Origin: Candidatus Rokuibacteriota bacterium
GTDB taxonomy: Bacteria > Methylomirabilota > Methylomirabilia > Rokubacteriales > CSP1-6
Direction of reading: 5' to 3'
Length of the DNA stretch: 51,762 nucleotides
Assembly (NCBI GenBank): GCA_003220435.1
Contig: QHSL01000086.1
Coordinates: 1-51,762, forward strand
Position 1 is the stretch's first letter; each line of letters opens with the position of its first letter. The translations under genes and the position numbers were made by a program. The notes below the pieces were generated by a model. The model did no database searches, was not told the DNA's origin, and saw only the letters and a list, made by a program, of their open reading frames with translations. Below are positions 25,258 through 32,585 of this stretch, piece after piece.

Positions 25258-25959
25258 ATGACTCCCGAGGAGTGGTTCGAGGCGCTGACCGCGGAGCTGC
25301 TCGCGCGGAGCCCCTTCCGACGCTCCGAATACTTCAAGCGGTTCGCCAGCGGCGCGCTGAGCGGCGAGCAGGTCTGGGGACACGTCGCCCAGCACTATCT
25401 GCTGGTCGCGTGGTTCCCGCGGATCTTCAGCGGCATTCACGCACGCTGTGACGATCTGGAGGTTCGCAAGGACTGCGCGCGCCATTTGCTGGTCGAGGAT
25501 CTCGGCTACTTCGACGGTCGGGTGGGGGGAACGCCCGACCACGACGAGATGTTCCGGCGGATCGGGGACGACCTCGGCTACCCGCGCGAGGCCTACGACG
25601 CTATCGTCGCCGTCCCCGAGATGGCGGCGATCCTCGATTTCTTCCGACGCCTGGCCTACGACGTCCCGTGGAGCGCCGCGCTCTGCGCGACGGCGCTGCT
25701 GGAAGAGGAGGTCGTGGAGATCGCTCAGACGGTCGGCCGCGCCCTCGTCCACCACTACGGGGTGCGCCCGGAGTGGGGCGGCCTCAACTACACCGCGCAC
25801 GAGGCGATCGAGAAGGAAGAATCGGGCGAGACGCAGAAGATCATCCTCAAGCACCTGCGCACGCGGGACGACCTCCGCGCCGCCGAAGCCGCGATGCGGG
25901 AGATGCACCAGCTGCTCGACGCGTACGCCCAAGGGCTCACGCGCCGCTACGCATCCTGA
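25258..25959 (+). CDS. Haem-oxygenase-like (iron-containing redox/PqqC-TenA fold) protein
   Basis: 233 residues, all helical. Motif residues fit the Haem_oxygenas_2 / iron-containing redox enzyme family: HYLLVAWFPRIFSGIHARCDD (41-61), HLLVEDLGYFDG (70-81), LLEEEVVEI (150-158), HHYGVRPEWGGLNYTAHEAIEKEE (166-189). Glu and His in EEE, HH and AHEAIEKEE could hold two irons, as in CADD/UndA-type oxygenases. Substrate unknown. The TATAAT eight bases upstream suggests its own leaderless start inside the amidase end. Convergent with the NHL protein, with 15 bases between the stops. Confidence 0.75.
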   Translation: MTPEEWFEALTAELLARSPFRRSEYFKRFASGALSGEQVWGHVAQHYLLVAWFPRIFSGIHARCDDLEVRKDCARHLLVEDLGYFDGRVGGTPDHDEMFRRIGDDLGYPREAYDAIVAVPEMAAILDFFRRLAYDVPWSAALCATALLEEEVVEIAQTVGRALVHHYGVRPEWGGLNYTAHEAIEKEESGETQKIILKHLRTRDDLRAAEAAMREMHQLLDAYAQGLTRRYAS

Positions 25960-25974
25960 GCCGGCGGGACGCCC

Positions 25975-26949
25975 TCAGGACTTCAGCGCAAACTTCTGGA
26001 ACGTGTGGCAGCTTTCGGGTACGTGACCGCGGCTGCCCGCGAAGGTCCACGTCACCTCACTGACGTAGACGTCGCCGTGCGAGTCCACCCCGATGCCGTG
26101 CGGGGCGGCGAAGCTTCCGGCCGCGACGGGATCGGGCCCGCCCCAGCGCGCGATCACGCGTCCGTCCCGGTCGTAGACGCTGACGCGCCCGGAGCGGATC
26201 TCGCCGGCCGGGCCGTAGCGGTGCGACGTCTGCCCGGGCTGCCACCAGAGCTCGGAGACGTGGGCGCGCCCCTGGCTGTCGAACACCAGGTGAGTCGGGC
26301 GCCGCGTGTCTGTCCACTCGGCCAGGTACTCGCCGTCGGGGCTGAAGATCTGGATTCGGTCGTTCTCTCGGTCGCAGACGAAGACGCGGCCGTCGGCGGC
26401 GATGGCGATGCCGTGGGGCAAGAAGAACTCGCCCGGACCCTGACCCGGCACGCCCCACGACCGCTTGAGCTCGCCGGTCGGCGAGAAGAGGTGGACGCGG
26501 CAGTTGCCGTAGCCGTCGGACACGTAGAGATCGCCGCGGGGGCCGACCGCGAGGTTCGTCGGGCGGTTGAAGGGTCCGCCCGGGCGCTTGACGGTCGCCG
26601 TGTTCTTGCCGTCGTAGCCGGTGTCGGACGGCGTGTTCATCGTGCCCAGGGTCATCAGCAGCTTGCCCTGCGGCGTGAACCGCCGCACGGTGTGGTTGCC
26701 GTCGTCCGAGCAGTAGAGCGTGCCGTCCGGCGCCACGGTGATCCCGTGCGTCCGCAGCGTGAACTGTCCCTCGCCCCACGAGCTCTGAAAGTTGCCCTTG
26801 CGGTCGTAGACGATGATCGGATGATCGCCGCGGCAGATCAGGAACACCCGGTCCTCGCCGTCGACGGCGACGCCCGCGACGTCACGATGCGCCCAGCCTG
26901 ACGGCAGCTGCTCCCAGCCCTCGACGACTCCGTAGCTCAGTGCGGCCAT
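25975..26949 (-). CDS. NHL-repeat beta-propeller protein
   Basis: 324 residues, six or so repeats of the NHL type: GVAVDGEDRVFLICRGDHPI, GITVAPDGTLYCSDDGNHTV, NLAVGPRGDLYVSDGYGNCRV, GIAIAADGRVFVCDRENDRI, FDSQGRAHVSELWWQPG and GIGVDSHGDVYVSEV. The set resembles the bacterial relatives of peptidyl-alpha-hydroxyglycine lyase. No signal peptide. It begins 10 bases after the cupin stop, so it is the last gene of the cluster deacylase-cupin-NHL. Function in bacteria unknown. Confidence 0.82.
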   Translation of the reverse strand: MAALSYGVVEGWEQLPSGWAHRDVAGVAVDGEDRVFLICRGDHPIIVYDRKGNFQSSWGEGQFTLRTHGITVAPDGTLYCSDDGNHTVRRFTPQGKLLMTLGTMNTPSDTGYDGKNTATVKRPGGPFNRPTNLAVGPRGDLYVSDGYGNCRVHLFSPTGELKRSWGVPGQGPGEFFLPHGIAIAADGRVFVCDRENDRIQIFSPDGEYLAEWTDTRRPTHLVFDSQGRAHVSELWWQPGQTSHRYGPAGEIRSGRVSVYDRDGRVIARWGGPDPVAAGSFAAPHGIGVDSHGDVYVSEVTWTFAGSRGHVPESCHTFQKFALKS

Positions 26950-26959
26950 GGAATTTCCC

Positions 26960-27460
26960 TCACACTTTCTCGTAGGATAGCCGGCGCACCTTGTCCATGT
27001 TCGTGCCCTCGATACGAATCAGCCGCGTGGACCCTTCGCGCCGGGGCGAGTGCAGGTCGCCCTCGTTGTACACGTACGCCATGCCGGGCTTGAGCGTGTA
27101 ACTGCGGACGTGACGAACCTTGCCGGGCTTGTCGGGGCCGGCCGGGTCGACGAGGGCCCAGTCGTTCATGATCGTCTCGCCGCGCGCCTGGCCGTAGATC
27201 GCCCACGACGGCCCGTGATCGTGCGGGTTGCTCTCCCTGGCGCCGTGGTACACGTGGGCGAGGATGCAGAAGCCGAGCTTCGGATCTTCGTAGAGGATCT
27301 TGCGCTCCGGCACGTCGTCGCCGACGTGCTTGGCGATGAACGCGTCGTCCTTCAGAACATCCTGGACGATCTCGCACACCTTCTTGCGCCCCGCGGACCC
27401 CGGCTCCTCCGTCAGCGCACGCTGACAGGCGGCGCCGAACTGCTCCAACGTCCAGCTCAT
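26960..27460 (-). CDS. Cupin-fold metal-binding protein, cysteine dioxygenase-like
   Basis: 166 residues from ATG 27460 preceded by AGGAGGT, an optimal ribosome site; the longer upstream frame is antisense shadow. Cupin motif 1 is NPHDHGPSWAIYGQARGETI (His80, His82, Glu95), and motif 2 PGMAYVYNEGDLHSPRR holds His137. The order fits a non-haem iron or zinc dioxygenase-like cupin close to the cysteine dioxygenase type, but the substrate is unknown. It lies between an amidohydrolase and an NHL-repeat protein, in the same direction, separated from the first by repeat copy A. Confidence 0.72.
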   Translation of the reverse strand: MSWTLEQFGAACQRALTEEPGSAGRKKVCEIVQDVLKDDAFIAKHVGDDVPERKILYEDPKLGFCILAHVYHGARESNPHDHGPSWAIYGQARGETIMNDWALVDPAGPDKPGKVRHVRSYTLKPGMAYVYNEGDLHSPRREGSTRLIRIEGTNMDKVRRLSYEKV

Positions 27461-27501
27461 CGTGTGACCTCCTCGGTGCTCAGGATTTCCATGATTGCGC
27501 A

Positions 27502-27547
27502 CCTCGGCCGGCGGGGTCCCAGCCCCGCGACGGCCTGCGGCGCGCAC
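27502..27547. repeat. Dispersed short repeat, family 2, copy A
   Basis: Core of about 46 bases cctcggccggcggggtccca... ending gcggcgcgcac, shared almost exactly with 29274-29319 and with differences at 49408-49453. It contains the small hairpin gcgggg/ccccgc. The stop codon of the deacylase gene lies at its edge. Confidence 0.75.
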
Positions 27548-29247
27548 TACCACGGCCGCGGCGTGCGCAGAAGCCGGCCCGGCAGCGCCCCGGTTGGTTT
27601 GCCGTCGCGCAGCACGACCTCGCCGTTCACGACGGTCGCGGCGATCCCGCGCGCCTTCTGCACGAGGCGCCGCGCCCCGGCGGGCAGGTCGTGGACCACC
27701 TCGGGCATCTCCGGCGCGATCGTCTCCGGATCGAAGACGAGCAGATCGGCGACCATGCCCTCGCGGATCAGGCCCCGATCGCTGAATCCCCACAGCGTGG
27801 CTGGCTCGAAGGAGAGCATCCGCACGCCTTGCTCGAGCGTCAGCGCCTGCTTGGCCCGCACCCAGTAGCTGAGCAGATGGGTTTGGAGCGAGGCGTCCAT
27901 GATCTGCGAGACGTGGGCGCCCGAGTCCGAGAACGTCACCACCGTGCGGGGATGTTTCATCAGCTCGAGGGCGTGCGCCTGATTCTCGTTGGCGATCGGC
28001 TGGAGGAAGAATCGCTCCAGATCCTTCTCGAGGGCGAGGTCGATCATCGCCTCGACCGGGTCGACACCGCGCTGTCGAGCGATCTCGGCCACCGAGCGGT
28101 GCGGCCCGTCGGCCGTGTCCATCACGAAGATCCATTCGTACGACGTCTGACGCGCCTCGGCGCCGACCGGGGGGCGCTCGTCGCGCTCGCGTGCGGCCTC
28201 GACCAGCCGGCGCCGCATCGCGGGGTCGCGCAGCCGACGCTTCTGCTCCTCGAGCGGCAGCGCGCGCAGCTCCCGCCACACCGGCAGCCGGTCGAACGGC
28301 AGGTTGGTCTGGAACGACAGCACGATCGCGAGCGCGCGGCTGTGCACCTGGGCGAACATCCGGCCGCCCGCGGCCGCCGTCTCCTCGAGCAGCGCGAGGT
28401 AGACCCGCCAGAGGTCGGGCTCCTCGCGCCGGCTAAAGAGCCCCCAGGTGATCGGTCGGCCCGTTTCCACGGCCAGATCGCGGAGCCGCACGTGATACTC
28501 GCGCAGGCGCGCCGGGTCGCCGTCCGCGCGCTCCCCGGCGAGCTCGAAGATCCCCGCGTTCATCTCGCCCATGACGGAGACGAGTCGGCGGATCTCCTGC
28601 CAGGAGGCCAGGCGACTCGCGACCGGTCGCCGGTCGGGCGTCTCGTGGCTCGGCGAGCGTGAGGTCGTGAAGCCGATGGCGCCGGCCCGCAGCGCATCGC
28701 GCAGCTCGCGTTCCATTGCCCGCAGGTCGTCCTCGGTCGCTTCCTTCTCGAACGCGCGCTCGCCCATCACGAACGTGCGCAGCGCCGAGTGCCCGATGTA
28801 GCCCGCGTAGTTGATCCCCTTGGGCAGCGCGTCGACGCGATCCAGGAACTCCGGGAAGGTGGTCCAGGTCCAGTCGATCCCCGCGTCCATCGCGGCGCCG
28901 GCGATGTCCTCGGCGCGCTCGAGGTTACGCACGACCAGGTGACGCTCGGCCTTGCCGCAGGGGGCGAGCGTGAAGCCACAATTGCCCATCACCACGCTCG
29001 TCACGCCGTGCCAGCACGAGCAGGTGCCGAGCGGATCCCAGAAGATCTGGGCGTCCATGTGCGTGTGCCCGTCGACGAAGCCGGGCGCGACCACCTGGCC
29101 GTCGGCGTCGAGGACCTCCCGCGCTCCCTCGCGAATGCGCCCGATCGCCGCGATGCGGCCGTGTCGCACCGCGACGTCACCCCGGTAGCGGGGCAGGCCG
29201 GATCCGTCGACCACGGTGCCGTTTTTGATCAGCAGGTCGTAGGGCAT
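27547..29247 (-). CDS. D-aminoacylase / N-acyl-D-amino-acid deacylase family amidohydrolase
   Basis: 566 residues from ATG 29247 (GAGGAGG upstream). Strong family marks: YDLLIKNGTVVDGSGLPRY at the start, VAPGFVDGHTHMD (His-x-His metal pair), CSCWHGVTSVVMGNCGFTLAPC (with the family's GNCGFT), VTFSDSGAHVSQ, LLSYWVRAKQALTLEQGVRMLSFEPATLWGFSDRGLIREGMVADLLVFDP and AATVVNGEVVLRDGKPTGALPGRLLR. The two-domain amidohydrolase fold is complete. Members act on N-acyl-D-amino acids, though many environmental ones have unknown substrates. The C-terminal codons touch repeat copy A and the upstream gap has copy B. Confidence 0.85.
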   Translation of the reverse strand: MPYDLLIKNGTVVDGSGLPRYRGDVAVRHGRIAAIGRIREGAREVLDADGQVVAPGFVDGHTHMDAQIFWDPLGTCSCWHGVTSVVMGNCGFTLAPCGKAERHLVVRNLERAEDIAGAAMDAGIDWTWTTFPEFLDRVDALPKGINYAGYIGHSALRTFVMGERAFEKEATEDDLRAMERELRDALRAGAIGFTTSRSPSHETPDRRPVASRLASWQEIRRLVSVMGEMNAGIFELAGERADGDPARLREYHVRLRDLAVETGRPITWGLFSRREEPDLWRVYLALLEETAAAGGRMFAQVHSRALAIVLSFQTNLPFDRLPVWRELRALPLEEQKRRLRDPAMRRRLVEAARERDERPPVGAEARQTSYEWIFVMDTADGPHRSVAEIARQRGVDPVEAMIDLALEKDLERFFLQPIANENQAHALELMKHPRTVVTFSDSGAHVSQIMDASLQTHLLSYWVRAKQALTLEQGVRMLSFEPATLWGFSDRGLIREGMVADLLVFDPETIAPEMPEVVHDLPAGARRLVQKARGIAATVVNGEVVLRDGKPTGALPGRLLRTPRPW

Positions 29248-29273
29248 CGACCGAGCCTCCTCTTGAAGCCGCG

Positions 29274-29319
29274 CCTCGGCCGGCGGGGCCCCAGCCCCGC
29301 GACGGCCTGCGGCGCGCAC
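29274..29319. repeat. Dispersed short repeat, family 2, copy B
   Basis: Nearly identical to copy A (one difference in the loop, gggg-t-ccc against gggg-c-ccc) and located just upstream of the ribosome site of the deacylase gene. Copies A and B thus bracket one gene. Confidence 0.75.
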
Positions 29320-29437
29320 CACGGCGGGCCGCGCGGGCTCCGCGTCTGAGCGTGCGCGTATCGTACGTCAGCAGTGGCGCGGTGGCCAGGCGAAGATTGC
29401 GGGACGATCGAGGGACCGCGAACGACCGAACGCGAGG

Positions 29438-30151
29438 CTACGCGGCGTCGATTCCGGAAAGCCGAGCGTAGCCGACCACGACCTGCCCGCCGCCGCCCTG
29501 GTCGACCAGGAGCCCCTCGCGCGTCAGATCGACGAGCGTCCCGACGATCGGGGCCCGAGCATTCATGACGGAGAGAGAGACGCGTTGCCCCTTGTGGACG
29601 GCCGCTTCCCCCATCCAGAGCAACGCCATGGCCTGGCTCAAGTCGTCGACCTCGCGGATCGCCCCGAGGCCGGGCACCCTCGGCGTGTCGGGCGCCGAAA
29701 CCGATGCCGGCAGTACCACGACGGGTTCGGCCGGTGGCGCGCCGCGGGGTGCGCTGTGGGCCGCCGGAGCGGTGGCAGCGTGCGCAGGGGCGGGAGCTGC
29801 GCCTGGCGATCGCTCGTCGTTCCCGCGGCGTAGGGGAGTGGCGGCTCGAGCCGCAGCCACGGAGGGGACCACTTCCGCGCGCGGCTCTGACGTCGCTCGG
29901 GCACCCTGAGCGACCACGCGGCCGAGCGCCGAAACGAGGTCGGACATCTGCCCCATCAGCCGCCGGAAGATATAGAAGCCGAACAGGGCCACGCCCAGCG
30001 CCAGGCCGAGGCCGACCTGCGACTGCTGGTGGTTGAGCGCACCGATTCTATACAGGGTCAGGACGAAGATCAGCAGCGGGAGAATCGTCGTCACCGCGAA
30101 CACGGCCGAGGCCGCGTGACGGAGCGAGTTCGGCTTGGTGCTGGCTGTCAT
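29438..30151 (-). CDS. Membrane protein with Ala/Pro linker and C-terminal small beta domain
   Basis: 237 residues from ATG 30151. Two hydrophobic segments (about 17-35 and 45-63, with FYIFRRLMGQMSDLVSALGR continuing as a helix) anchor it. A disordered Ala/Pro/Arg linker (about 85-165) follows. The C-terminal 60 residues (KGQRVSLSVMNARAPIVGTLVDLTREGLLVDQGGGGQVVVGYARLSGIDAA) look like an Sm/PilZ-like beta barrel. No family can be assigned. Topology suggests a membrane-tethered cytoplasmic domain. Divergent from the OsmC gene. Confidence 0.6.
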   Translation of the reverse strand: MTASTKPNSLRHAASAVFAVTTILPLLIFVLTLYRIGALNHQQSQVGLGLALGVALFGFYIFRRLMGQMSDLVSALGRVVAQGARATSEPRAEVVPSVAAARAATPLRRGNDERSPGAAPAPAHAATAPAAHSAPRGAPPAEPVVVLPASVSAPDTPRVPGLGAIREVDDLSQAMALLWMGEAAVHKGQRVSLSVMNARAPIVGTLVDLTREGLLVDQGGGGQVVVGYARLSGIDAA

Positions 30152-30263
30152 CCTTTCAATCGTAGGTGAGGGGGGGTGCCCGGGCTCTAGAAAAACGGAC
30201 AGCCTCTCCGCAAGGCTGGAAGCGGCAGAGTGAGGTATCGTGGGGCCCGAAGGAGGGCGCGCG

Positions 30264-30680
30264 ATGAGCGATATGAAGGTCGACACGGTACGATCATCGA
30301 GCAGCGGGGTGGTCGGTCGGGCGCAGAGCGAGGCGCGAGGCTACCGGCTCCTCCTCGACTCGTCGTCCAGGGCTCAGCCGGACGCGTTCACGAACAGCGA
30401 GGCGTTTCTGGCCGGCGTCTCGTCCTGCGGCGTCACGTTGATCGAGGGGCACGCCAAGGACGTCGGAGTGCCGATGCGGTCCATCCAGGTCACCATCGAG
30501 GGCGCGCGAACGGCGGCCGAGCCGAACCGCTTCGCCACCGTCACGATGACCTTCGAGATCTCTGGCGTGAGTCCGGCGCAGGCGGACGAGCTGGTCGCGA
30601 CCTATCGCGGGCGTTGACCGCTCTACCGTACGGTCGCGGGCGCGACCGACGTGAAGGTTCAGGTGGTGGCGGTTCCGTGA
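30264..30680 (+). CDS. OsmC-family peroxiredoxin, probable selenoprotein with Sec encoded by in-frame UGA
   Basis: ATG 30264 (AGGAGGG upstream) opens a 117-codon frame ending TGA at 30615-30617; the same frame continues for 20 codons (PLYRTVAGATDVKVQVVAVP) to a second TGA at 30678-30680, giving 138 residues. The first part is OsmC: EAFLAGVSSCGVTLIEGHAKDVGV holds the peroxidatic Cys55. The family's second reactive Cys normally lies 63-66 residues later in a C-P motif; here codon 118 is UGA followed by PLYRTV, 63 residues after Cys55. The added tail has the strand pattern expected for this family. Read as Sec, it gives a full-length redox-active thiol/selenol peroxidase. A hairpin at 30627-30651 has bacterial SECIS geometry, and tag starts only 4 bases after the second stop. 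The alternative is a nonsense mutation or base error (TGC to TGA). Confidence 0.68.
30627..30651 (+). promoter_or_regulatory. Candidate bacterial SECIS hairpin inside the OsmC gene
   Basis: Stem cgt-(a)-cggtcgc, loop gggc, gcgaccg-acg: ten pairs with one bulged A, all G-C rich. The apical loop begins 21 bases after the in-frame TGA, within the 16-37 range known for bacterial SECIS elements, and the loop starts GG, as required by consensus. It lies inside the coding frame as bacterial SECIS elements do. Confidence 0.6.
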
Positions 30681-30684
30681 CGAC

Positions 30685-31266
30685 GTGGTGAGCCGGCGGC
30701 GGTGCGCGTGGGCGCAGGGGGCGCTCGATCGCCGTTATCACGACCAGGAATGGGGCGTGCCGGTCCATCACGACCGCCGGCTCTTCGAGATGCTGATCCT
30801 GGAGGGTGCGCAGGCGGGTCTCAGCTGGTCGACGATCCTGAAAAAGCGGATCGCCTACCGCCGGGCGTTCGATCGTTTCGACGCGACGAAGGTCGCGCGC
30901 TACACGGCCGTGCGAGTCCGGCGCCTCCTGAACGACGAGGGGATCGTCCGCAACCGAGCCAAGATCACGGCGACGATCGGCAACGCGCATGCGTTCCTCG
31001 CGGTGCGGCGCGAGCACGGCAGCTTCGACGCGTACCTGTGGCGGTTCGTCGACGGCCGGCCCATCCAGAACGCGTGGCGTCGCCACGGCGAGTGTCCGAC
31101 GGAGACCGACGTGTCGCGGGCCCTCAGCCGCGACCTGCTCGCGCGCGGCTTCCGGTTCGTGGGACCGACGATCTGTTACGCTTTCATGCAAGCCGTGGGC
31201 ATGGTGAACGACCATACCCGCGACTGCTTTCGGTGGCGCGAGGTCCAGCGGCTCGCGCGGCACTAG
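30685..31266 (+). CDS. tag: DNA-3-methyladenine glycosylase I
   Basis: 193 residues. Begins CAWAQGALDRRYHDQEWGVPVHHDRRLFEMLILEGAQAGLSWSTIL, the usual Tag start, with the zinc ligands Cys and His here and in MVNDHTRDCFRW (His, Cys) near the end. NRAKITATIGNAHAFL and RGFRFVGPTICYAFMQAVGMVNDH are further signature pieces. It removes 3-methyladenine from alkylated DNA by flipping the base into an HhH pocket. It starts four bases after the end of the extended OsmC gene, so peroxide defence and alkylation repair would share a transcript. Confidence 0.92.
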   Translation: MVSRRRCAWAQGALDRRYHDQEWGVPVHHDRRLFEMLILEGAQAGLSWSTILKKRIAYRRAFDRFDATKVARYTAVRVRRLLNDEGIVRNRAKITATIGNAHAFLAVRREHGSFDAYLWRFVDGRPIQNAWRRHGECPTETDVSRALSRDLLARGFRFVGPTICYAFMQAVGMVNDHTRDCFRWREVQRLARH

Positions 31267-31301
31267 ATCCCGGAGGGCCGCGATGAGCTGGAGAGACGAC
31301 A

Positions 31302-31616
31302 ATGGCTGACAAGCGGAGGGTGCGGGTGGCGGCCGTGGGGGACATCCCGGGCGGGGAGGGGCGCGTGATCGAAGCCGAGGGCAAGACGCTGGCGGTCTTC
31401 AACGTCGACGGCGCCTACTACGCCATCGACAATCTGTGCTCGCATCGCGGGGGACCGCTCGGCGAGGGCGACCTCGACGGCAATGTCGTGATGTGTCCCT
31501 GGCACGCGTGGCGCTGGGACGTCACGACCGGCGCCAACGTCAACAACCCCGCCGTGAAGGTGGCGTGCTACCCGGTCGCCGTCGAGCACGGCACGATCTT
31601 CGTCGACCTGCCCTGA
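31302..31616 (+). CDS. Rieske [2Fe-2S] ferredoxin-type protein
   Basis: 104 residues. Cluster ligands are complete: NLCSHRGGPLGEG (Cys46-x-His48) and MCPWHAWRWDVTTGAN (Cys65-x-x-His68). The rest (VFNVDGAYYAIDN, VACYPVAVEHGTIFVDLP) is the standard small Rieske fold as in NirD and aromatic-dioxygenase ferredoxins. No signal peptide, so a soluble electron carrier. Partner oxygenase is not nearby. It follows tag by 35 bases on the same strand. Confidence 0.88.
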   Translation: MADKRRVRVAAVGDIPGGEGRVIEAEGKTLAVFNVDGAYYAIDNLCSHRGGPLGEGDLDGNVVMCPWHAWRWDVTTGANVNNPAVKVACYPVAVEHGTIFVDLP

Positions 31617-31631
31617 GGATCGGGTCTGCTC

Positions 31632-31823
31632 GTGGAGCTCGTGCTCTCCTCTCCGCCGCTGATCATCGGCGTGGCGATCGCCGCGGGGATCGGGCTGGTG
31701 TTCGGCTGGATGAACTACCAGCGGTGTCCGCACTGCGGGCACCTCGTCCGTCGCGCGGGTCAGGGCTGGCGTCGCTGCGGCGCCTGTGGGCGCCAGTATC
31801 GCCGCGGGCTCCGCATCCGATGA
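31632..31823 (+). CDS. Small zinc-ribbon membrane protein
   Basis: 63 residues from GTG 31632. One hydrophobic segment (PPLIIGVAIAAGIGLVFGW, about 8-26) followed by QRCPHCGHLVRRAGQGWRRCGACGRQYRRGLRIR, with two CxxC knuckles (33-36 and 49-52) that would bind one zinc. The C-terminal tail is basic. It is 16 bases after the Rieske gene. Family unknown; the zinc ribbon is certain from the motif. Confidence 0.55.
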   Translation: MELVLSSPPLIIGVAIAAGIGLVFGWMNYQRCPHCGHLVRRAGQGWRRCGACGRQYRRGLRIR

Positions 31824-31857
31824 CGGCGCCTGGCCGGAGCCGCCCGGAGGGCTGACA

Positions 31858-32475
31858 ATGACTCTGCCGTCGCGTCGTGCGCTGCTCATGGCGGCTGCCG
31901 CGATCGTGGCTGCGGCCCTGCTCGGGACGGGCGCTTGGTTCTGGCATTTCTCCGGCCAGCATCGCGCGCTGTCCGCGTACGCGGCGGCGCTGACGCAGGC
32001 GCAACCCGCTCAGAGCCCGCAAGCCACGCCCGATGCCAGAGAAGCCGCCATCCGCGCCCTCGAATCGGCGCTCACGCAGTACCCCGCGGGCCCCGGCGCC
32101 GCCGAGGTGGCCTATCAGCTGGGGAACCTCCGCTTCGAAGCCCAGCAATACGCGCAGGCCCGGGGAGCCTGGGAGCTTGCGGTCGCCCAGGGCGCCACGC
32201 GCACGCTGAAGGCACTGAGCCTGGGCGGCGTGGCCTACACGTGGGAGGCCGAGCGCAACTATCAGAAAGCCGTCGAGGCGTTCAAGACTGCGCTCACCGG
32301 CGTAGGCCCGAAGGACTTTTACTACGAGGAGCTATTGTTGGGCCTCGGCCGCACGCAGGAGCTGGCCGGCCAGAAGGCCGAGGCGATCGCAACCTACCGC
32401 CGCGCGCTCAGCGAGCTGACCCAAAGCCGTCGAGCCGAGGAGATTCGCGCGCGCCTGGCCGCGCTCGGCGCCTAG
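31858..32475 (+). CDS. TPR-repeat protein with N-terminal membrane anchor
   Basis: 205 residues from ATG 31858, preceded by GGAGGG. N-terminal hydrophobic segment (LLMAAAAIVAAALLGTGAWFW, about 9-30). The following part is helical with TPR-like units: GAAEVAYQLGNLRFEAQQYAQARGAWELAVAQG, LKALSLGGVAYTWEAERNYQKAVEAFKTALT and YEELLLGLGRTQELAGQKAEAIATYRRALSEL. TPR helices form protein-binding surfaces. It resembles YfgM/YbgF-like periplasmic tetratricopeptide proteins; the partner is unknown. Ends the plus-strand run begun by OsmC. Confidence 0.78.
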   Translation: MTLPSRRALLMAAAAIVAAALLGTGAWFWHFSGQHRALSAYAAALTQAQPAQSPQATPDAREAAIRALESALTQYPAGPGAAEVAYQLGNLRFEAQQYAQARGAWELAVAQGATRTLKALSLGGVAYTWEAERNYQKAVEAFKTALTGVGPKDFYYEELLLGLGRTQELAGQKAEAIATYRRALSELTQSRRAEEIRARLAALGA

Positions 32476-32552
32476 CTTGGGCGGCGCCCCGACGGCGCGT
32501 CAGCGCTCGGCAAGACTTCCGATAAGGAGGATTATGTAAACTTCAAGGGCAG

Positions 32553-32573
32553 GCCGCTCTGGCGGCGGCTTTT
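32553..32573. terminator. Short GC hairpin with T-run after the TPR gene
   Basis: Stem gccgc/gcggc with loop tctg, then ggctttt. Between convergent TPR and PaaA genes. Weak but correctly placed. Confidence 0.4.
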
Positions 32574-32585
32574 CAAGGCGTACTC

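Noticed and set aside
26960-28279. Long minus-strand frame extending the cupin gene upstream
   Set aside because: Upstream part is a shadow of the deacylase; AGGAGGT and ATG at 27460 define the real start.
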